In this document: piece after piece, positions 25,545-34,491 of the stretch | Numbering within the stretch: position 1 is the first letter of the stretch | Layout of the letters: each line of letters starts with the position of its first letter | Source: JAUYQR01 sp963822435 | Lineage (GTDB): Bacteria > Pseudomonadota > Alphaproteobacteria > Rhodobacterales > Rhodobacteraceae | Assembly: GCA_963822435.1 (NCBI GenBank) | Contig: CAWGHN010000001.1 | Span: forward strand, 310,001 to 374,000 | Reading direction: 5' to 3' | Length of the DNA stretch: 64,000 nt | Notes under the pieces: generated by a model | Told to the model about the DNA's origin: nothing | Databases searched by the model: none | Seen by the model: only the letters and a program-made list of their open reading frames with translations | Position numbers and translations under genes: made by a program

Positions 25545-26882
25545 ATGAATGTTGCGCCAACTCAGGTGTCTGACGGCACGCTCGCCTCCAACGTGCAGCC
25601 ACCGGCGTCGCCCCGTGCGTTGGCCGATGTCGGACTGACCACCGTGATGATGCGCGACATTCTTCTGAAAACGATGTTCCGCACCAACCTCGATCTGGTC
25701 TCCGCGATTTCAAAGGCGATCTGCCTGCCGGTTCCTCTGACCCAGGAACTGGTCGACAGCGCCCGTGGTCAGAAACTGATCGAGGCGACAGGCACCCTGC
25801 ACGCCAACTCCGGCAACGAATTGGGCTACCAGCTTACCGACGGCGGCAAGGCGCGTGCGCTCGATGCGCTCAGCCAATCGGAATACTACGGCGCGATGCC
25901 GATTCCGCTGGAACACTACAAGGTGCAGATCCAGCGCCAGTCGGTCCGCAACATCCGCCTCGACAAGACGCAACTGATGTCCGGCATGGGTCACCTGATC
26001 CTGCCGCCCGACCTCATCGACAATCTCGGCCCCGCCGTGACCTCGGGCCGCTCGATCCTGATGTATGGCCCGCCCGGCAACGGCAAATCCTCCATCTCGC
26101 ATGGCATCCGCGCGGCCCTTGGCGACAAGGTCTATGTGCCACGCGCCATCGAATATTCCGGCCAGATCATCTCGGTCTACGACCCGATCGTGCACTCCGC
26201 CGCCGAATCTGCGGTGGATGACCCGAACTCCCTGCGCCGCACCTCGAACCGTTTCGACAACCGCTACGTCTTTTGCGAACGCCCTTCGGTGATCACCGGG
26301 GGTGAACTCAGCCTCGACATGCTCGACCTCACCTACAACCCCACCGCCCGCACCTATCAGGCGCCTTTGCAGCTCAAGGCCACTGGCGGCATCTTCATCA
26401 TCGACGACCTTGGCCGTCAGGCCGAACCGCCGCAAAAGATCGTCAACCGCTGGATCGTGCCGCTGGAAGAAAGCCGCGACATCCTCGCCCTGCAATCGGG
26501 CGAGAAATTCACCGTGCCGTTCGACACCCTCGTGATCTTCTCCACCAACTTCCACCCGAACGAAATCTTCGACGGCGCGGCCCTTCGCCGGATCTTCTTC
26601 AAGATCAAGATCGACGGCCCAAGCCAGGAAAACTTCCTCAAGATCTTCGCGATGGTCGCGCGGAAAAAGAAGATGCCGCTCGATGAGGCGGCCCTCATGT
26701 ATCTAATGAAGGTCAAGTTTCCGACCATCAACAACAACTACGCCAACTACATGCCGGTCTACCTGATCGACCAGATGATCGCCGTCTGCGAGTTCGAGAA
26801 CCTGCCCTACCGCATGACCCCCGAGCTGATCGACCGCGCCTGGGACAACATGTTCGTGCGTCAGGAAGCCATCGCCCGCTAA
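25545..26882 (+). CDS. MoxR-like AAA ATPase with N-terminal winged-helix-like region, end of Tad operon
   Basis: A 445-residue ATPase. Residues about 25-115 look like a winged helix (LTTVMMRDILLKTMF, LPVPLTQELVDSARGQKLIEA, GYQLTDGGKARALDAL). The AAA module has Walker A GPPGNGKSS at about 175-183, Walker B GGIFIIDDLGRQ near 281-291, a sensor 1-like LVIFSTNFHPNE and an arginine region RRIFFKIK. C-terminal helices end RQEAIAR. It follows cpaA by 65 bases. Known Tad components do not include such a protein, so its part in the system is unknown: a regulator, a chaperone for pilus complexes, or an unrelated neighbour. The family call (MoxR/AAA_5-like) rests on motif order only. Confidence 0.8.
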   Translation: MNVAPTQVSDGTLASNVQPPASPRALADVGLTTVMMRDILLKTMFRTNLDLVSAISKAICLPVPLTQELVDSARGQKLIEATGTLHANSGNELGYQLTDGGKARALDALSQSEYYGAMPIPLEHYKVQIQRQSVRNIRLDKTQLMSGMGHLILPPDLIDNLGPAVTSGRSILMYGPPGNGKSSISHGIRAALGDKVYVPRAIEYSGQIISVYDPIVHSAAESAVDDPNSLRRTSNRFDNRYVFCERPSVITGGELSLDMLDLTYNPTARTYQAPLQLKATGGIFIIDDLGRQAEPPQKIVNRWIVPLEESRDILALQSGEKFTVPFDTLVIFSTNFHPNEIFDGAALRRIFFKIKIDGPSQENFLKIFAMVARKKKMPLDEAALMYLMKVKFPTINNNYANYMPVYLIDQMIAVCEFENLPYRMTPELIDRAWDNMFVRQEAIAR

Positions 26883-26905
26883 GCGTCAGGCAAACAGCCT
26901 GACGC
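26883..26905. terminator. bidirectional hairpin between the AAA ATPase and cycloligase genes
   Basis: A 9-bp perfect stem GCGTCAGGC / GCCTGACGC with loop AAACA directly at the ends of two convergent genes (stops at 26882 and 26886-26888). It encodes the last residues of the cycloligase and can stop both transcripts, although no strong T-run follows. Confidence 0.6.
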
Positions 26906-27431
26906 CAGTTTCCGTCACCACCGCATCCAGCCGTTGGTCGGTGGGTTCGGTCGGCACCTCTGCCACCTCCTGCGCTGCAAAGGCAAAGCCCACCGCCAGC
27001 ACCGGCCCCTTGGCGCGCAACCCTTCCAGCGTCCGGTCATAAAACCCGCCGCCATAGCCCAACCGGTAGCCCCGCGCGTCGAACGACAGCAGCGGCACGA
27101 TCAGCACTTGCGGCTCCAGCCACGCGCCTTCCTCCGGGATCAGCGCCTTGAAACTGCCCTCGATCATTTTCGCCCCCGGCGACCATTCCCGAAACCGCAG
27201 CGCCATGCCCTTGCCCACGATCACCGGCACACCCACAGGCCCCTGATGCGCCGCCATCGCTGGCAAAGGATCAATCTCGGTCCGCATCGGCATGTAGCCC
27301 GACAGCACCTTGCCACTTTGCGCCGCAAGATAATCCGCCAGGATCTCCGCCGCCTGCCCCTGCCCTGCGGCAAACGCCACCTTGCGCACCGCAAACGCCG
27401 CGTCGCGTGCCAACGCCTTGATATCGTTCAT
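26886..27431 (-). CDS. 5-formyltetrahydrofolate cyclo-ligase
   Basis: A 181-residue enzyme that turns 5-formyl-THF into 5,10-methenyl-THF with ATP, returning a dead-end folate to the one-carbon pool. The family signature is clear at the C-terminal half: LIVPLLSFDARGYRLGYGGGFYDRTL, followed by DQRLDAVVTETGVR. The ATG at 27431 overlaps the mgtE stop, so it is the second gene of an mgtE operon. In bacteria the gene often neighbours ssrS (6S RNA); no such RNA is recognised here. Confidence 0.92.
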   Translation of the reverse strand: MNDIKALARDAAFAVRKVAFAAGQGQAAEILADYLAAQSGKVLSGYMPMRTEIDPLPAMAAHQGPVGVPVIVGKGMALRFREWSPGAKMIEGSFKALIPEEGAWLEPQVLIVPLLSFDARGYRLGYGGGFYDRTLEGLRAKGPVLAVGFAFAAQEVAEVPTEPTDQRLDAVVTETGVRLFA

Positions 27432-28795
27432 ATCAGCACCACCGAAGCCAGCCCCAGAAACGCAAAGAACCCCATTACGTCGGTCAGCGTCGTGACGAAC
27501 GTCCCGCTCGCCAGCGCCGGGTCCAGACCGAACCGCTCCAGCGTCAAGGGCACCAGCACGCCGCCCAAGGCCGCGACGATCTGGTTCACGATCATCGCCA
27601 GCCCCAGCACCATCCCCAGATGCCAGTCGCCAAAGATCAACACCCCTGCGATCCCGAGGATCACCGCCAGCCCCAGCCCGTTCAACACTCCCGCGCCCAA
27701 CTCGCGCCTGACCACCCGCCCCGCGTTGGCCCGCGTCAGGTCGCGCGTCGCCAGCGCCCGCACCGCCACGGCCAGCGATTGCGTCCCCGCGATCCCCCCG
27801 GTTGACGCGACGATCGGCATCAGCGCCGCCAAAATCACCAGCGTCGACAGCGTCGCCTGAAACTGGCTGATCACGATGGCCGACAGCGACGCCGTGAACA
27901 GGTTCACCACCAGCCACGGCAACCGCTGCTTCATTGTCGCAAATGCCCCGTCGCTGACGTCGGCATCGTCGCCCACGCCCGCCAGACGCAGCATGTCTTC
28001 CTCGTGCTCCTCGTCCAGCACGTTCATCGCGTCGTCGATGGTGATCACGCCGACCAACCGCCCACCCGCATCCACCACCGGGCAGGAGATCAGGTGGTAC
28101 TGGTTGAAGATATAGGCCACGTCGGCCTCCGGGTCCGTCGCCTCGACGGTGCGGAAACTTTCCTCCACGATGTCGGCCAGCTTCACCGACCGCGCCGCCG
28201 ACAAGATCCGCCCCAGCGTCGCATAACCCACCGGCTTCATCCGCGGATCAACCAGGATCACGTGGTAGAACTGGTCCGGCAACGTCTTTGCTTTCCTCAG
28301 AAAATCAATCGCTTCGCCCACCGTCCAATGTTCCGGTGCCACCACCGTCTCGCGCTGCATCAAACGGCCCGCGGAATACTCCGGATAGGCCATCGCCTGC
28401 TCCACGGCGACCCGGTCCGCATCCTCCAGCGCATCCAGGATCAGCTCCTGCTGCGGCTCGTCCAGATCCTCCAGAATGTCGACCACGTCGTCGGATTCCA
28501 GATCGCGCACCGCGTCCGCCAGAACTTCGGGCGGCAGGTTTTCGATCACCTCCTCGCGGATCGCGTCCGAGATTTCCGACAGGATTTCGCCGTCGATCTC
28601 GTGCGACCACAGCGCCAGAAACGCCCTTCGGTCCGACGCCCCGATCTGCTCCAGAAAGTCGGCGATATCGGCGGCGTGCAACGGTTCCAGCAGCGCGTCG
28701 ATGGCGGCACTGTCCCTGGCCTCCACCGCAGCCAGCACCGCGTCGATGCGGGCCTGGTCCAGCGTCTCGTCCTCCGCCTCCAGTTGCTCCGCCAT
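27428..28795 (-). CDS. mgtE: magnesium transporter MgtE
   Basis: A 455-residue Mg2+ channel. The N-terminal helical domain (about 20-130, DIADFLEQIGASDRRAFLALW) and two CBS domains (about 135-260, TLGRILSAARSVKLADIVEE and RLVGVITIDDAMNVLDEEHEED) sense cytosolic Mg2+; five membrane helices follow from about 285 with the pore motif region SLAVAVRALATRDL. Start at 28795 after GGTGGAGG; the open frame reaches 28897 but lacks a ribosome site there. Confidence 0.95.
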   Translation of the reverse strand: MAEQLEAEDETLDQARIDAVLAAVEARDSAAIDALLEPLHAADIADFLEQIGASDRRAFLALWSHEIDGEILSEISDAIREEVIENLPPEVLADAVRDLESDDVVDILEDLDEPQQELILDALEDADRVAVEQAMAYPEYSAGRLMQRETVVAPEHWTVGEAIDFLRKAKTLPDQFYHVILVDPRMKPVGYATLGRILSAARSVKLADIVEESFRTVEATDPEADVAYIFNQYHLISCPVVDAGGRLVGVITIDDAMNVLDEEHEEDMLRLAGVGDDADVSDGAFATMKQRLPWLVVNLFTASLSAIVISQFQATLSTLVILAALMPIVASTGGIAGTQSLAVAVRALATRDLTRANAGRVVRRELGAGVLNGLGLAVILGIAGVLIFGDWHLGMVLGLAMIVNQIVAALGGVLVPLTLERFGLDPALASGTFVTTLTDVMGFFAFLGLASVVLI

Positions 28796-28838
28796 GCCGC
28801 CTCCACCTGATTGCCGCGACCTTAGCGAAAACTGTTTC

Positions 28839-28869
28839 TGGTAAACAGGGGCGGCGGGCAAATTTACCA
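28839..28869. promoter_or_regulatory. inverted repeats in the mgtE/guaD divergent region
   Basis: Between the divergent genes lie CTGTTT-CTGGT-AAACAG (28832-28848) and a wider pair TGGTAAA (28839-28845) / TTTACCA (28863-28869). The overlapping dyads could be an operator for a purine- or Mg-responsive repressor, or part of the promoters. Nothing identifies the regulator. Confidence 0.35.
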
Positions 28870-28917
28870 AACGGTGCAAAGGCAATAGGGTGCACAAGAA
28901 GGAACCGGAGGCGAAGC

Positions 28918-30195
28918 ATGGCCGATCTTATCTTGGGGCAGGTGATCCGCTTTCAGGGCGACCCCTTTGTGCAATCCGATGCCGCCCGGCACCTGTCCCA
29001 TGGCGCGGTTCTTGTCGATCAGGGCCGCATCGCGGCGGTCGGCGAGGCTGCCGATCTTCGCGCCCGTCACCCGCAGGCCCGCATCCACGATTACGGCCGC
29101 GCGCTCATTTCGGCGGGCTTTGTTGACGCCCATGTCCACTACCCGCAGACTGCGATCATCGCCTCATGGGGCAAGCGGCTGATCGACTGGCTGAACACCT
29201 ACACCTTCCCCGAAGAGATGCGCTTTGCTGATAGCGCCTATGCCGACACCATCGCCAACCGCTACCTTGATCTGGTGCTGGCACGCGGCACCACCACTGT
29301 CTGCACCTACGCCACTATCCACCCCGCCAGCGTCGACGCAATCTTCACGGCGGCGCAATCCCGCGGGATGCGGATCCATGCCGGCAAAACCTGCATGGAC
29401 CGGAATGCCCCCGCGGGCCTGAGCGACACCGCCCAATCCGCCTACGACGACAGCAAGGCGCTGCTGGAAAAGTGGCATGGCCAGGACCGCCTGTCCTACG
29501 TCATCACCCCGCGCTTTTCCCCCACCTCGACGCCCGAACAACTCGCGGCCCTTGGTGCGCTCTGGCGCGAATACCCCGATTGCCTGATGCAGACGCACCT
29601 TTCGGAACAGACCGACGAGATCGCATGGGTTCGCGACCTCTTCCCCCAGTCCCGCGATTATCTCGACACCTACGAGGCACAGGGCCTCCTCCGTGAAGGT
29701 GCCGTCTACGGCCACGCCATCCACCTGACCGACCGCGAGCGCGCCCGCCTGATCGAGGCCGGGGCCTCCCTCGTCCATTGCCCGACCTCGAACACCTTCA
29801 TCGGCTCGGGCCTTTTCGACATGGGCCTCGCCCGCCACCTGCGCGTCGGCCTTGCCACCGATACCGGCGGCGGTTCGTCGTTTTCGATGCTCCGCACGAT
29901 GGCCGCGGCCTACGAGGTGGCCCAACTGCGCGGCCAATCCTTGCACCCGTCGCAGCTTTGGTGGCTCGCGACCCAAGGTTCCGCGCGCGCGCTCCACGCC
30001 GATCACCAGATCGGCAACATCGCCGTCGGGATGGAGGCCGACCTCGCCATCATCGACCTCGCCTCCACCCCCGCCATCGCCCAGGCCGTAGCCCGCGCCG
30101 AAGATATTTGGCAGGCGGTTTTCCCGACCATCATGATGGGCGACGACCGGGCGATTGCCGATGTGTGGATTGGCGGGGCGCTATCTCGTCAATGA
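28918..30195 (+). CDS. guaD: guanine deaminase
   Basis: A 425-residue amidohydrolase that deaminates guanine to xanthine. Metal motif HVHYPQ with His72 and His74 in AGFVDAHVHYPQTAI, family-specific PQTAIIASWGKRLIDWLNTYTFPEE, later QTHLSEQTDEI, YGHAIHLTDRE, SLVHCPTSN and ATDTGGGSSFSM. These fit guanine deaminase rather than the 8-oxoguanine enzyme found 1.5 kb on. The start at 28918 follows ACCGGAGGCG. Its last 15 bases overlap the end of the minus-strand methyltransferase gene. Confidence 0.93.
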   Translation: MADLILGQVIRFQGDPFVQSDAARHLSHGAVLVDQGRIAAVGEAADLRARHPQARIHDYGRALISAGFVDAHVHYPQTAIIASWGKRLIDWLNTYTFPEEMRFADSAYADTIANRYLDLVLARGTTTVCTYATIHPASVDAIFTAAQSRGMRIHAGKTCMDRNAPAGLSDTAQSAYDDSKALLEKWHGQDRLSYVITPRFSPTSTPEQLAALGALWREYPDCLMQTHLSEQTDEIAWVRDLFPQSRDYLDTYEAQGLLREGAVYGHAIHLTDRERARLIEAGASLVHCPTSNTFIGSGLFDMGLARHLRVGLATDTGGGSSFSMLRTMAAAYEVAQLRGQSLHPSQLWWLATQGSARALHADHQIGNIAVGMEADLAIIDLASTPAIAQAVARAEDIWQAVFPTIMMGDDRAIADVWIGGALSRQ

Positions 30196-31122
30196 AAAGA
30201 ACTGGTCCGTGGTATTGCGTTGGAACAGCAAAGTGCCGGCGGAACGCACGGCAGAAGCCGGGCGGGTTGAAACGAAAGCCGGAGGGCTTCGCAGCCGGCG
30301 AAATCCGGCGCGCTCCAGCAACCGCTGCAAGGTTTTTGGCGTGAAGGCGTTGATGTGTTCAAGTGGCTGAACTTTGTGAAACGCTCCAAAATCCTTTGGT
30401 ATGTCAATACCTTCACAATTTGGCACCCCGACGAAGAGCACACCGCCCGGCACCATTCGCGTTGCCAGCGCCTCCAGCAAGCCACGCGGCGTGGACACAT
30501 GCTCCAAAACTTGGCTCAACACCACGGCATGAACCTTGACGCCAGCCTGCTCGTCAAACTCCTCCAGATTGGAAAACACCCGAACTCCTGTGGTTCGAGC
30601 GGTGTCGGCGCGCGTATCGCTCAAGTCGATCCCGTAGGCTTCCAAAGCCAGCAGTCGCGCGGTCGCCAGCACTTCTCCGTCGCCGCACCCGAAATCCAGC
30701 AATCGCACCGGGCCCCCGATCCCGGCTTGCGATACAAGGTGATGCAGACGCATGACCAGCTTCAAGCGCTGCACTGCCGTGGCAAAAGCATCGTTGCGCT
30801 TTGTCGTATGGGCTGCCTCGAACCGCCCAACCTGGGTCGCGTCGGTCCATTGGCCATAAAGCACGGGCAGCCATTCGTCACCCGGCACGAACCTGTGAAA
30901 GTTGAACTCGCAACCCGAACAGGTCACCAAGTCGAACTCTTGATCTCCGAGGGCGGCCTCATAATCACCAGAGTAGTAGAACTCTGACATCAAACCGGCA
31001 ACTGTCGGCTCTGAAAATCGGCCAGACCACCGGCTTACCCATTCCAGACCACCGCAACACGGACAGGCTTTCCGAATGTCGAACCGCATCGCAACACTTG
31101 ATGGGGCAGAAAAAGAGACCAT
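30181..31122 (-). CDS. class I SAM-dependent methyltransferase with N-terminal zinc ribbon, probably acquired
   Basis: A 313-residue protein. Residues about 15-70 carry CPCCGG and CSGCEFNFHR, the zinc ribbon seen in methyltransferases that work on sugars or cell-surface glycans. The SAM core follows: VRLLDFGCGDGEVLA (motif I), AYGIDLSDTRA, HAVVLSQVLEHVSTPRG and VPGGVLFVGVPN. GAGG upstream supports the start at 31122; a Met at 31089 lacks a ribosome site. The gene and the 280 bases upstream are clearly less GC-rich than their neighbours and split a purine gene cluster, which points to horizontal transfer. The substrate is unknown. Confidence 0.8.
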   Translation of the reverse strand: MVSFSAPSSVAMRFDIRKACPCCGGLEWVSRWSGRFSEPTVAGLMSEFYYSGDYEAALGDQEFDLVTCSGCEFNFHRFVPGDEWLPVLYGQWTDATQVGRFEAAHTTKRNDAFATAVQRLKLVMRLHHLVSQAGIGGPVRLLDFGCGDGEVLATARLLALEAYGIDLSDTRADTARTTGVRVFSNLEEFDEQAGVKVHAVVLSQVLEHVSTPRGLLEALATRMVPGGVLFVGVPNCEGIDIPKDFGAFHKVQPLEHINAFTPKTLQRLLERAGFRRLRSPPAFVSTRPASAVRSAGTLLFQRNTTDQFFSLTR

Positions 31123-31386
31123 TCCAACCTCGCTACGCAAACACTCCTCTCTTCGAATGTTACGCAAGTCAGTGCGTGAAAGCCAAGCGAACTATGTGCA
31201 CGCTCGCCGTCACGTTCAAACCGAACTCAGGGCTTCATGTCAGCCTGACCGCGCTTGAACCAAGCGAGGGTGAACCGGCTGGTCGATGGCCGAATGCGTC
31301 GGGCTACCGGCGCTTGCCGGTGAGACAATTCGGTTAAGACTTCCTGAAGAAAGCCTTCAAGCATATGATTACGTTGTATATAAATA

Positions 31387-31405
31387 ATGTCCCACGGTGG
31401 GACAT
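31387..31405 (-). terminator. terminator after rraB
   Basis: ATGTCCC / GGGACAT (7 bp, loop 5), directly at the rraB stop and followed on the minus strand by TTATTTATAT. It fits an intrinsic terminator. Confidence 0.65.
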
Positions 31406-31722
31406 CACTCTGCCAGTTCCCACCCGTCCGGGTAGAAATCATGCTTCAACGCGATCGAGGTGGCGATCCGCTCATAATTCCACACCTCCTCCGGCGTCAC
31501 CGGAATCGGCCCGATCGACGCGATCAGCGTCTCCCCATCCTTGCCCCGGCGGGTCTTGAACCCCTCCAGCCGCAAGGCCCGCTCCAACGCAGGCCAGCTC
31601 GCATCCAGCTCTTCGATGAAGAAGGCATAGTCGATCACCGCCTCCTTCGGCAGCTTGACCCCCTTCGATTGCTTGAAGGTGTCATAGGTCTCGCGCCGCT
31701 GCGTTTCGAAATTGTGGTCCAT
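31405..31722 (-). CDS. rraB: ribonuclease E inhibitor RraB family protein
   Basis: A 105-residue protein of the RraB family (DUF695-like regulator of RNase E). Typical features are HNFETQRRETYDTF at the N-terminus, AVIDYAFFIEELDASWPALERAL in the middle, and TPEEVWNYERIATSIALKHD near the C-terminus. RraB binds RNase E and alters mRNA decay in gamma-proteobacteria; activity in alphaproteobacteria is less studied. GGAGGG at short spacing supports the start at 31722. It lies 49 bases after the 8-oxoguanine deaminase stop on the same strand. Confidence 0.85.
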   Translation of the reverse strand: MDHNFETQRRETYDTFKQSKGVKLPKEAVIDYAFFIEELDASWPALERALRLEGFKTRRGKDGETLIASIGPIPVTPEEVWNYERIATSIALKHDFYPDGWELAE

Positions 31723-31771
31723 CAAACCCTCCATCGCGCCGCGTTCTAGCGCATCCCCGAACTGACCACCA

Positions 31772-33112
31772 CTACCCCGCCAACCGCGCCGCCAACGCCC
31801 GCTGCCGCTCCAGCACCAGCGGCAGATCAATCGTCACCATCTGACCGTCGCGCACCACCTGCCGACCTTCGACAAACAGGTGTCGCACCCGTGTCGGCCC
31901 GCACAGGATCAGCGCTGCCACCGGATCCCACGCCCCCGCAGCCTCCACCCCCCGCATGTTCCACACCGCGATGTCAGCCCGCTTGCCAACTTCCAGTGAC
32001 CCCACGTCGCGGCGCCCCAACACCCGCGCCCCGCCCAGCGTGGCAATCTCTAACGCCTCCCGCGCCCCCATCGCATCCGCCCCCAAAGCGACGCGCTGCA
32101 ACAGCATCGCCATCCGCGCCTCGCCAATCAGGTTGCCCGCATCATTTGACGCCGATCCATCGACACCCAGGCCGACCTTCACCCCCGCATCCCGCATTCC
32201 CCGCACCGACGCGATGCCCGAACCAAGGCGACAATTCGAACACGGGCAGTGCGAAACACCCGTTCCTGATCGGGCAAACAGACCAATTTCCGAACCATCC
32301 AGCTTCACACAATGCGCATGCCAGACATCATCACCCGTCCATCCCAGATCCTCGGCATATTGCCCCGGGCGACAGCCGAACTTGGCCAGCGAATAGGCCA
32401 CATCTTCGTCATTCTCGGCCAGATGAGTGTGCAGCATAACACCCTTGTCGCGCGCCAGCACCGCCGCCTCTCGCATCAGGTCACGACTTACAGAAAACGG
32501 CGAACACGGTGCCAGCCCAACCCGGCACATCGAGCCTTCGGCCGCATCGTGAAACTCGTCGACAACACGCACCATATCTTCGAGGATCGCCGCTTCCCGT
32601 TCGACCAGGCTGTCGGGCGGCAACCCGCCATCGCTTTCGCCAATGCTCATCGCGCCGCGGGTCGGGTGAAACCGCAACCCCACCTCGCGCGCAGCGTGGA
32701 TCGTATCCTCCAGCCGCGCGCCGTTGGGAAAAAGATAGAGGTGATCAGAGGTCAACGTGCAGCCCGACAACGCCAGTTCCGCCAGCCCCACTTTGGCAGA
32801 CACGAATATCTCGTCCGGCCCGAAGCGGGCCCAGATCGGATAAAGCGTCTTCAGCCAGCCAAAGAGCAAAGCGTCCTGCCCGCCCGGCACCGCCCGCGTC
32901 AGGGTCTGGTAAAGGTGATGGTGCGTGTTCACCAGCCCGGGCGTCACAACGCAACCACGCGCATCAACCACCTCAGCCGCTTGTGCGATCAGCCCGTGCC
33001 CGACAGCCGCAATCACCCCGTCACGAAGAAGGACATCCGCGCCAGCCAGTTCACGCCGGCCGGAATTCATCGTCACGACGACATCCGCCTGACGGATCAG
33101 GATTTCACTCAT
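31772..33112 (-). CDS. 8-oxoguanine deaminase (amidohydrolase)
   Basis: A 446-residue cytosine-deaminase-type amidohydrolase. Zinc/metal motif NTHHHLYQTLTRAVPG (His64-66), then TLTSDHLYLFPNGA, HTHLAENDEDVAY, WHAHCVKLD, SHCPCSNCRLGSG and LGVDGSASND. HHHLYQTLTRA together with SHCPCSNCRLGSG is characteristic of 8-oxoguanine deaminases, which convert the mutagenic base to urate and so remove it from the pool; related atrazine-type chlorohydrolases share the frame. GGAGG at 5-base spacing supports the start at 33112. With guaD nearby it makes a purine salvage/detoxification group. Confidence 0.88.
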   Translation of the reverse strand: MSEILIRQADVVVTMNSGRRELAGADVLLRDGVIAAVGHGLIAQAAEVVDARGCVVTPGLVNTHHHLYQTLTRAVPGGQDALLFGWLKTLYPIWARFGPDEIFVSAKVGLAELALSGCTLTSDHLYLFPNGARLEDTIHAAREVGLRFHPTRGAMSIGESDGGLPPDSLVEREAAILEDMVRVVDEFHDAAEGSMCRVGLAPCSPFSVSRDLMREAAVLARDKGVMLHTHLAENDEDVAYSLAKFGCRPGQYAEDLGWTGDDVWHAHCVKLDGSEIGLFARSGTGVSHCPCSNCRLGSGIASVRGMRDAGVKVGLGVDGSASNDAGNLIGEARMAMLLQRVALGADAMGAREALEIATLGGARVLGRRDVGSLEVGKRADIAVWNMRGVEAAGAWDPVAALILCGPTRVRHLFVEGRQVVRDGQMVTIDLPLVLERQRALAARLAG

Positions 33113-33235
33113 CCACACCTCCACGCCCTTCGCCCGAAGTCATGCGGGCCGACAGAAGGGAGGAAGGACTCGGGCGCGCAGCAGCAGTGTATCCAGCGCA
33201 CTCCAGGCGACAATCAACTTTTGCACGAAACAGTG

Positions 33236-34033
33236 TTAACCGTTCAAAAGGGCAAGTGCCTGAGCGTGAATGCTGCGGTTCGCGGCGGCAAGCACGCGCC
33301 CTCCACCGTGGCAAGGATTGCCCGACCAATCGGTCATCACGCCTCCGGCTGCCTCGATCACCGCAATCGGCGCTTGCACGTCATAGGCTTGCAGGCCCGC
33401 CTCGATCACAAGGTCAATCTGCCCCGCAGCGATCAGGGCGTAGGCGTAGCAATCGGTGCCATATCGGACCAGCTTTGCCTGGGATGCGACGCGGCGAAAC
33501 GCGGCTTCCTCGTCGGCACTGCCCACTTCGGGGAAGGTCGAGAACAGGATCGCCTCGGACAAGGGCCGCGCCGACCGAGTCTGCAAGGCGATTTCCCCCA
33601 ATGGCCCAACCGCGCGCGCGATACCTAAACCGCCCTCGAACCGCTCACCGATATAGGGCTGGTCGATGATGCCATAAAGTGGACCCGCCGCATCGCGGAC
33701 GGAAATCAAAACACCCCAGGTCGGCGTTCCGGAAAGATACCCGCGCGTGCCGTCGATCGGATCAAGTACCCAGGTCAGGCCCGAGGTGCCCTCGACGGGA
33801 CCAAACTCCTCGCCAAGAATGCCGTCGGCTGGTCGGCGTGCCGCCAGCACGGCGCGCATCCGCTGCTCGGATAGCCGATCAGCCACAGTGACCGGGTCAA
33901 ACCGTTGAATGTCTTTGTTTTCCGCCGAAAGTCCCGGCGTGCGGAAATACGCAAGCGTGGCCACACGCGCCACATCCGCCAATTTATGTGCTGCGGCAAC
34001 AAGTTCTGCCGCAACGTCCTGTGATACACGCAT
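33236..34033 (-). CDS. hisN: inositol monophosphatase family protein (HisN-type histidinol phosphatase)
   Basis: A 265-residue Li-sensitive, Mg-dependent phosphatase. Motifs: FDPVTVADR, GILGEEFG (Glu75), VLDPIDGTRGYLSGTPTWG (Asp91, Asp94) and the C-terminal YDVQAPIAVIEAAGGVMTDW. The segment DGTRGYLSGTPTWG resembles the HisN branch that removes phosphate from L-histidinol phosphate, rather than SuhB. The histidine-pathway role is inference; inositol phosphate or PAP could also be substrates. Confidence 0.85.
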   Translation of the reverse strand: MRVSQDVAAELVAAAHKLADVARVATLAYFRTPGLSAENKDIQRFDPVTVADRLSEQRMRAVLAARRPADGILGEEFGPVEGTSGLTWVLDPIDGTRGYLSGTPTWGVLISVRDAAGPLYGIIDQPYIGERFEGGLGIARAVGPLGEIALQTRSARPLSEAILFSTFPEVGSADEEAAFRRVASQAKLVRYGTDCYAYALIAAGQIDLVIEAGLQAYDVQAPIAVIEAAGGVMTDWSGNPCHGGGRVLAAANRSIHAQALALLNG

Positions 34034-34128
34034 GCCTGCCCTCCGCCTTGACCGGACCTCGGGGCGCTCGCGGCCCTCCCCCCGGGCGCTAAACGCTCGG
34101 AGAGATCAGGTCAAGCGGGAGGGGCCTC

Positions 34129-34491
34129 CTAAGCCGCTTCGGACAGAACCCGCGCAAGATCGAACAGGCGGCGACGCTGGGCTTCGGGAATGGCATAGTA
34201 GGACCGCACCAGTTCCAGCGCTTCCTTGTCTGCCATCATGTCGCCTTGAGCAACCATTCCAGCGGCCTGACCTTCGCTGAGGCCCTCGAAGAAGAACGAG
34301 ATCGACACGCCCAGAGCATCGGCCACGTCCCAGAGACGCGATGCGCTGACCCGGTTCATCCCGGTCTCATACTTCTGGATCTGCTGGAACTTGATACCCA
34401 CCTTGTCGGCGAGCTGCTGCTGCGTCATGCCGACCATCCAACGACGGTGACGGATACGTTTCCCGACATGGGCATCAACTGGGTGCTTCAT
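34129..34491 (-). CDS. XRE family helix-turn-helix regulator
   Basis: A 120-residue DNA-binding protein. The Cro/CI-type HTH covers about 8-65: VGKRIRHRRWMVGMTQQQLADKVGIKFQQIQKYETGMNRVSASRLW. The C-terminal half (SISFFFEGLSEGQAAG, then LVRSYYAIPEAQRRRLFDLARVL) is typical of a regulator widespread in Rhodobacteraceae and related to phage-type repressors and SinR-like proteins. It has no obvious partner toxin or phage gene nearby. The region upstream (34492-34855) holds nested inverted repeats that could be its operators. Confidence 0.88.
   Translation of the reverse strand: MKHPVDAHVGKRIRHRRWMVGMTQQQLADKVGIKFQQIQKYETGMNRVSASRLWDVADALGVSISFFFEGLSEGQAAGMVAQGDMMADKEALELVRSYYAIPEAQRRRLFDLARVLSEAA

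Noticed and set aside
31098..31337. 79-residue plus-strand frame in the AT-richer island
   Set aside because: No ribosome site or motif and partly antisense to the methyltransferase start; possibly a remnant but not supported.
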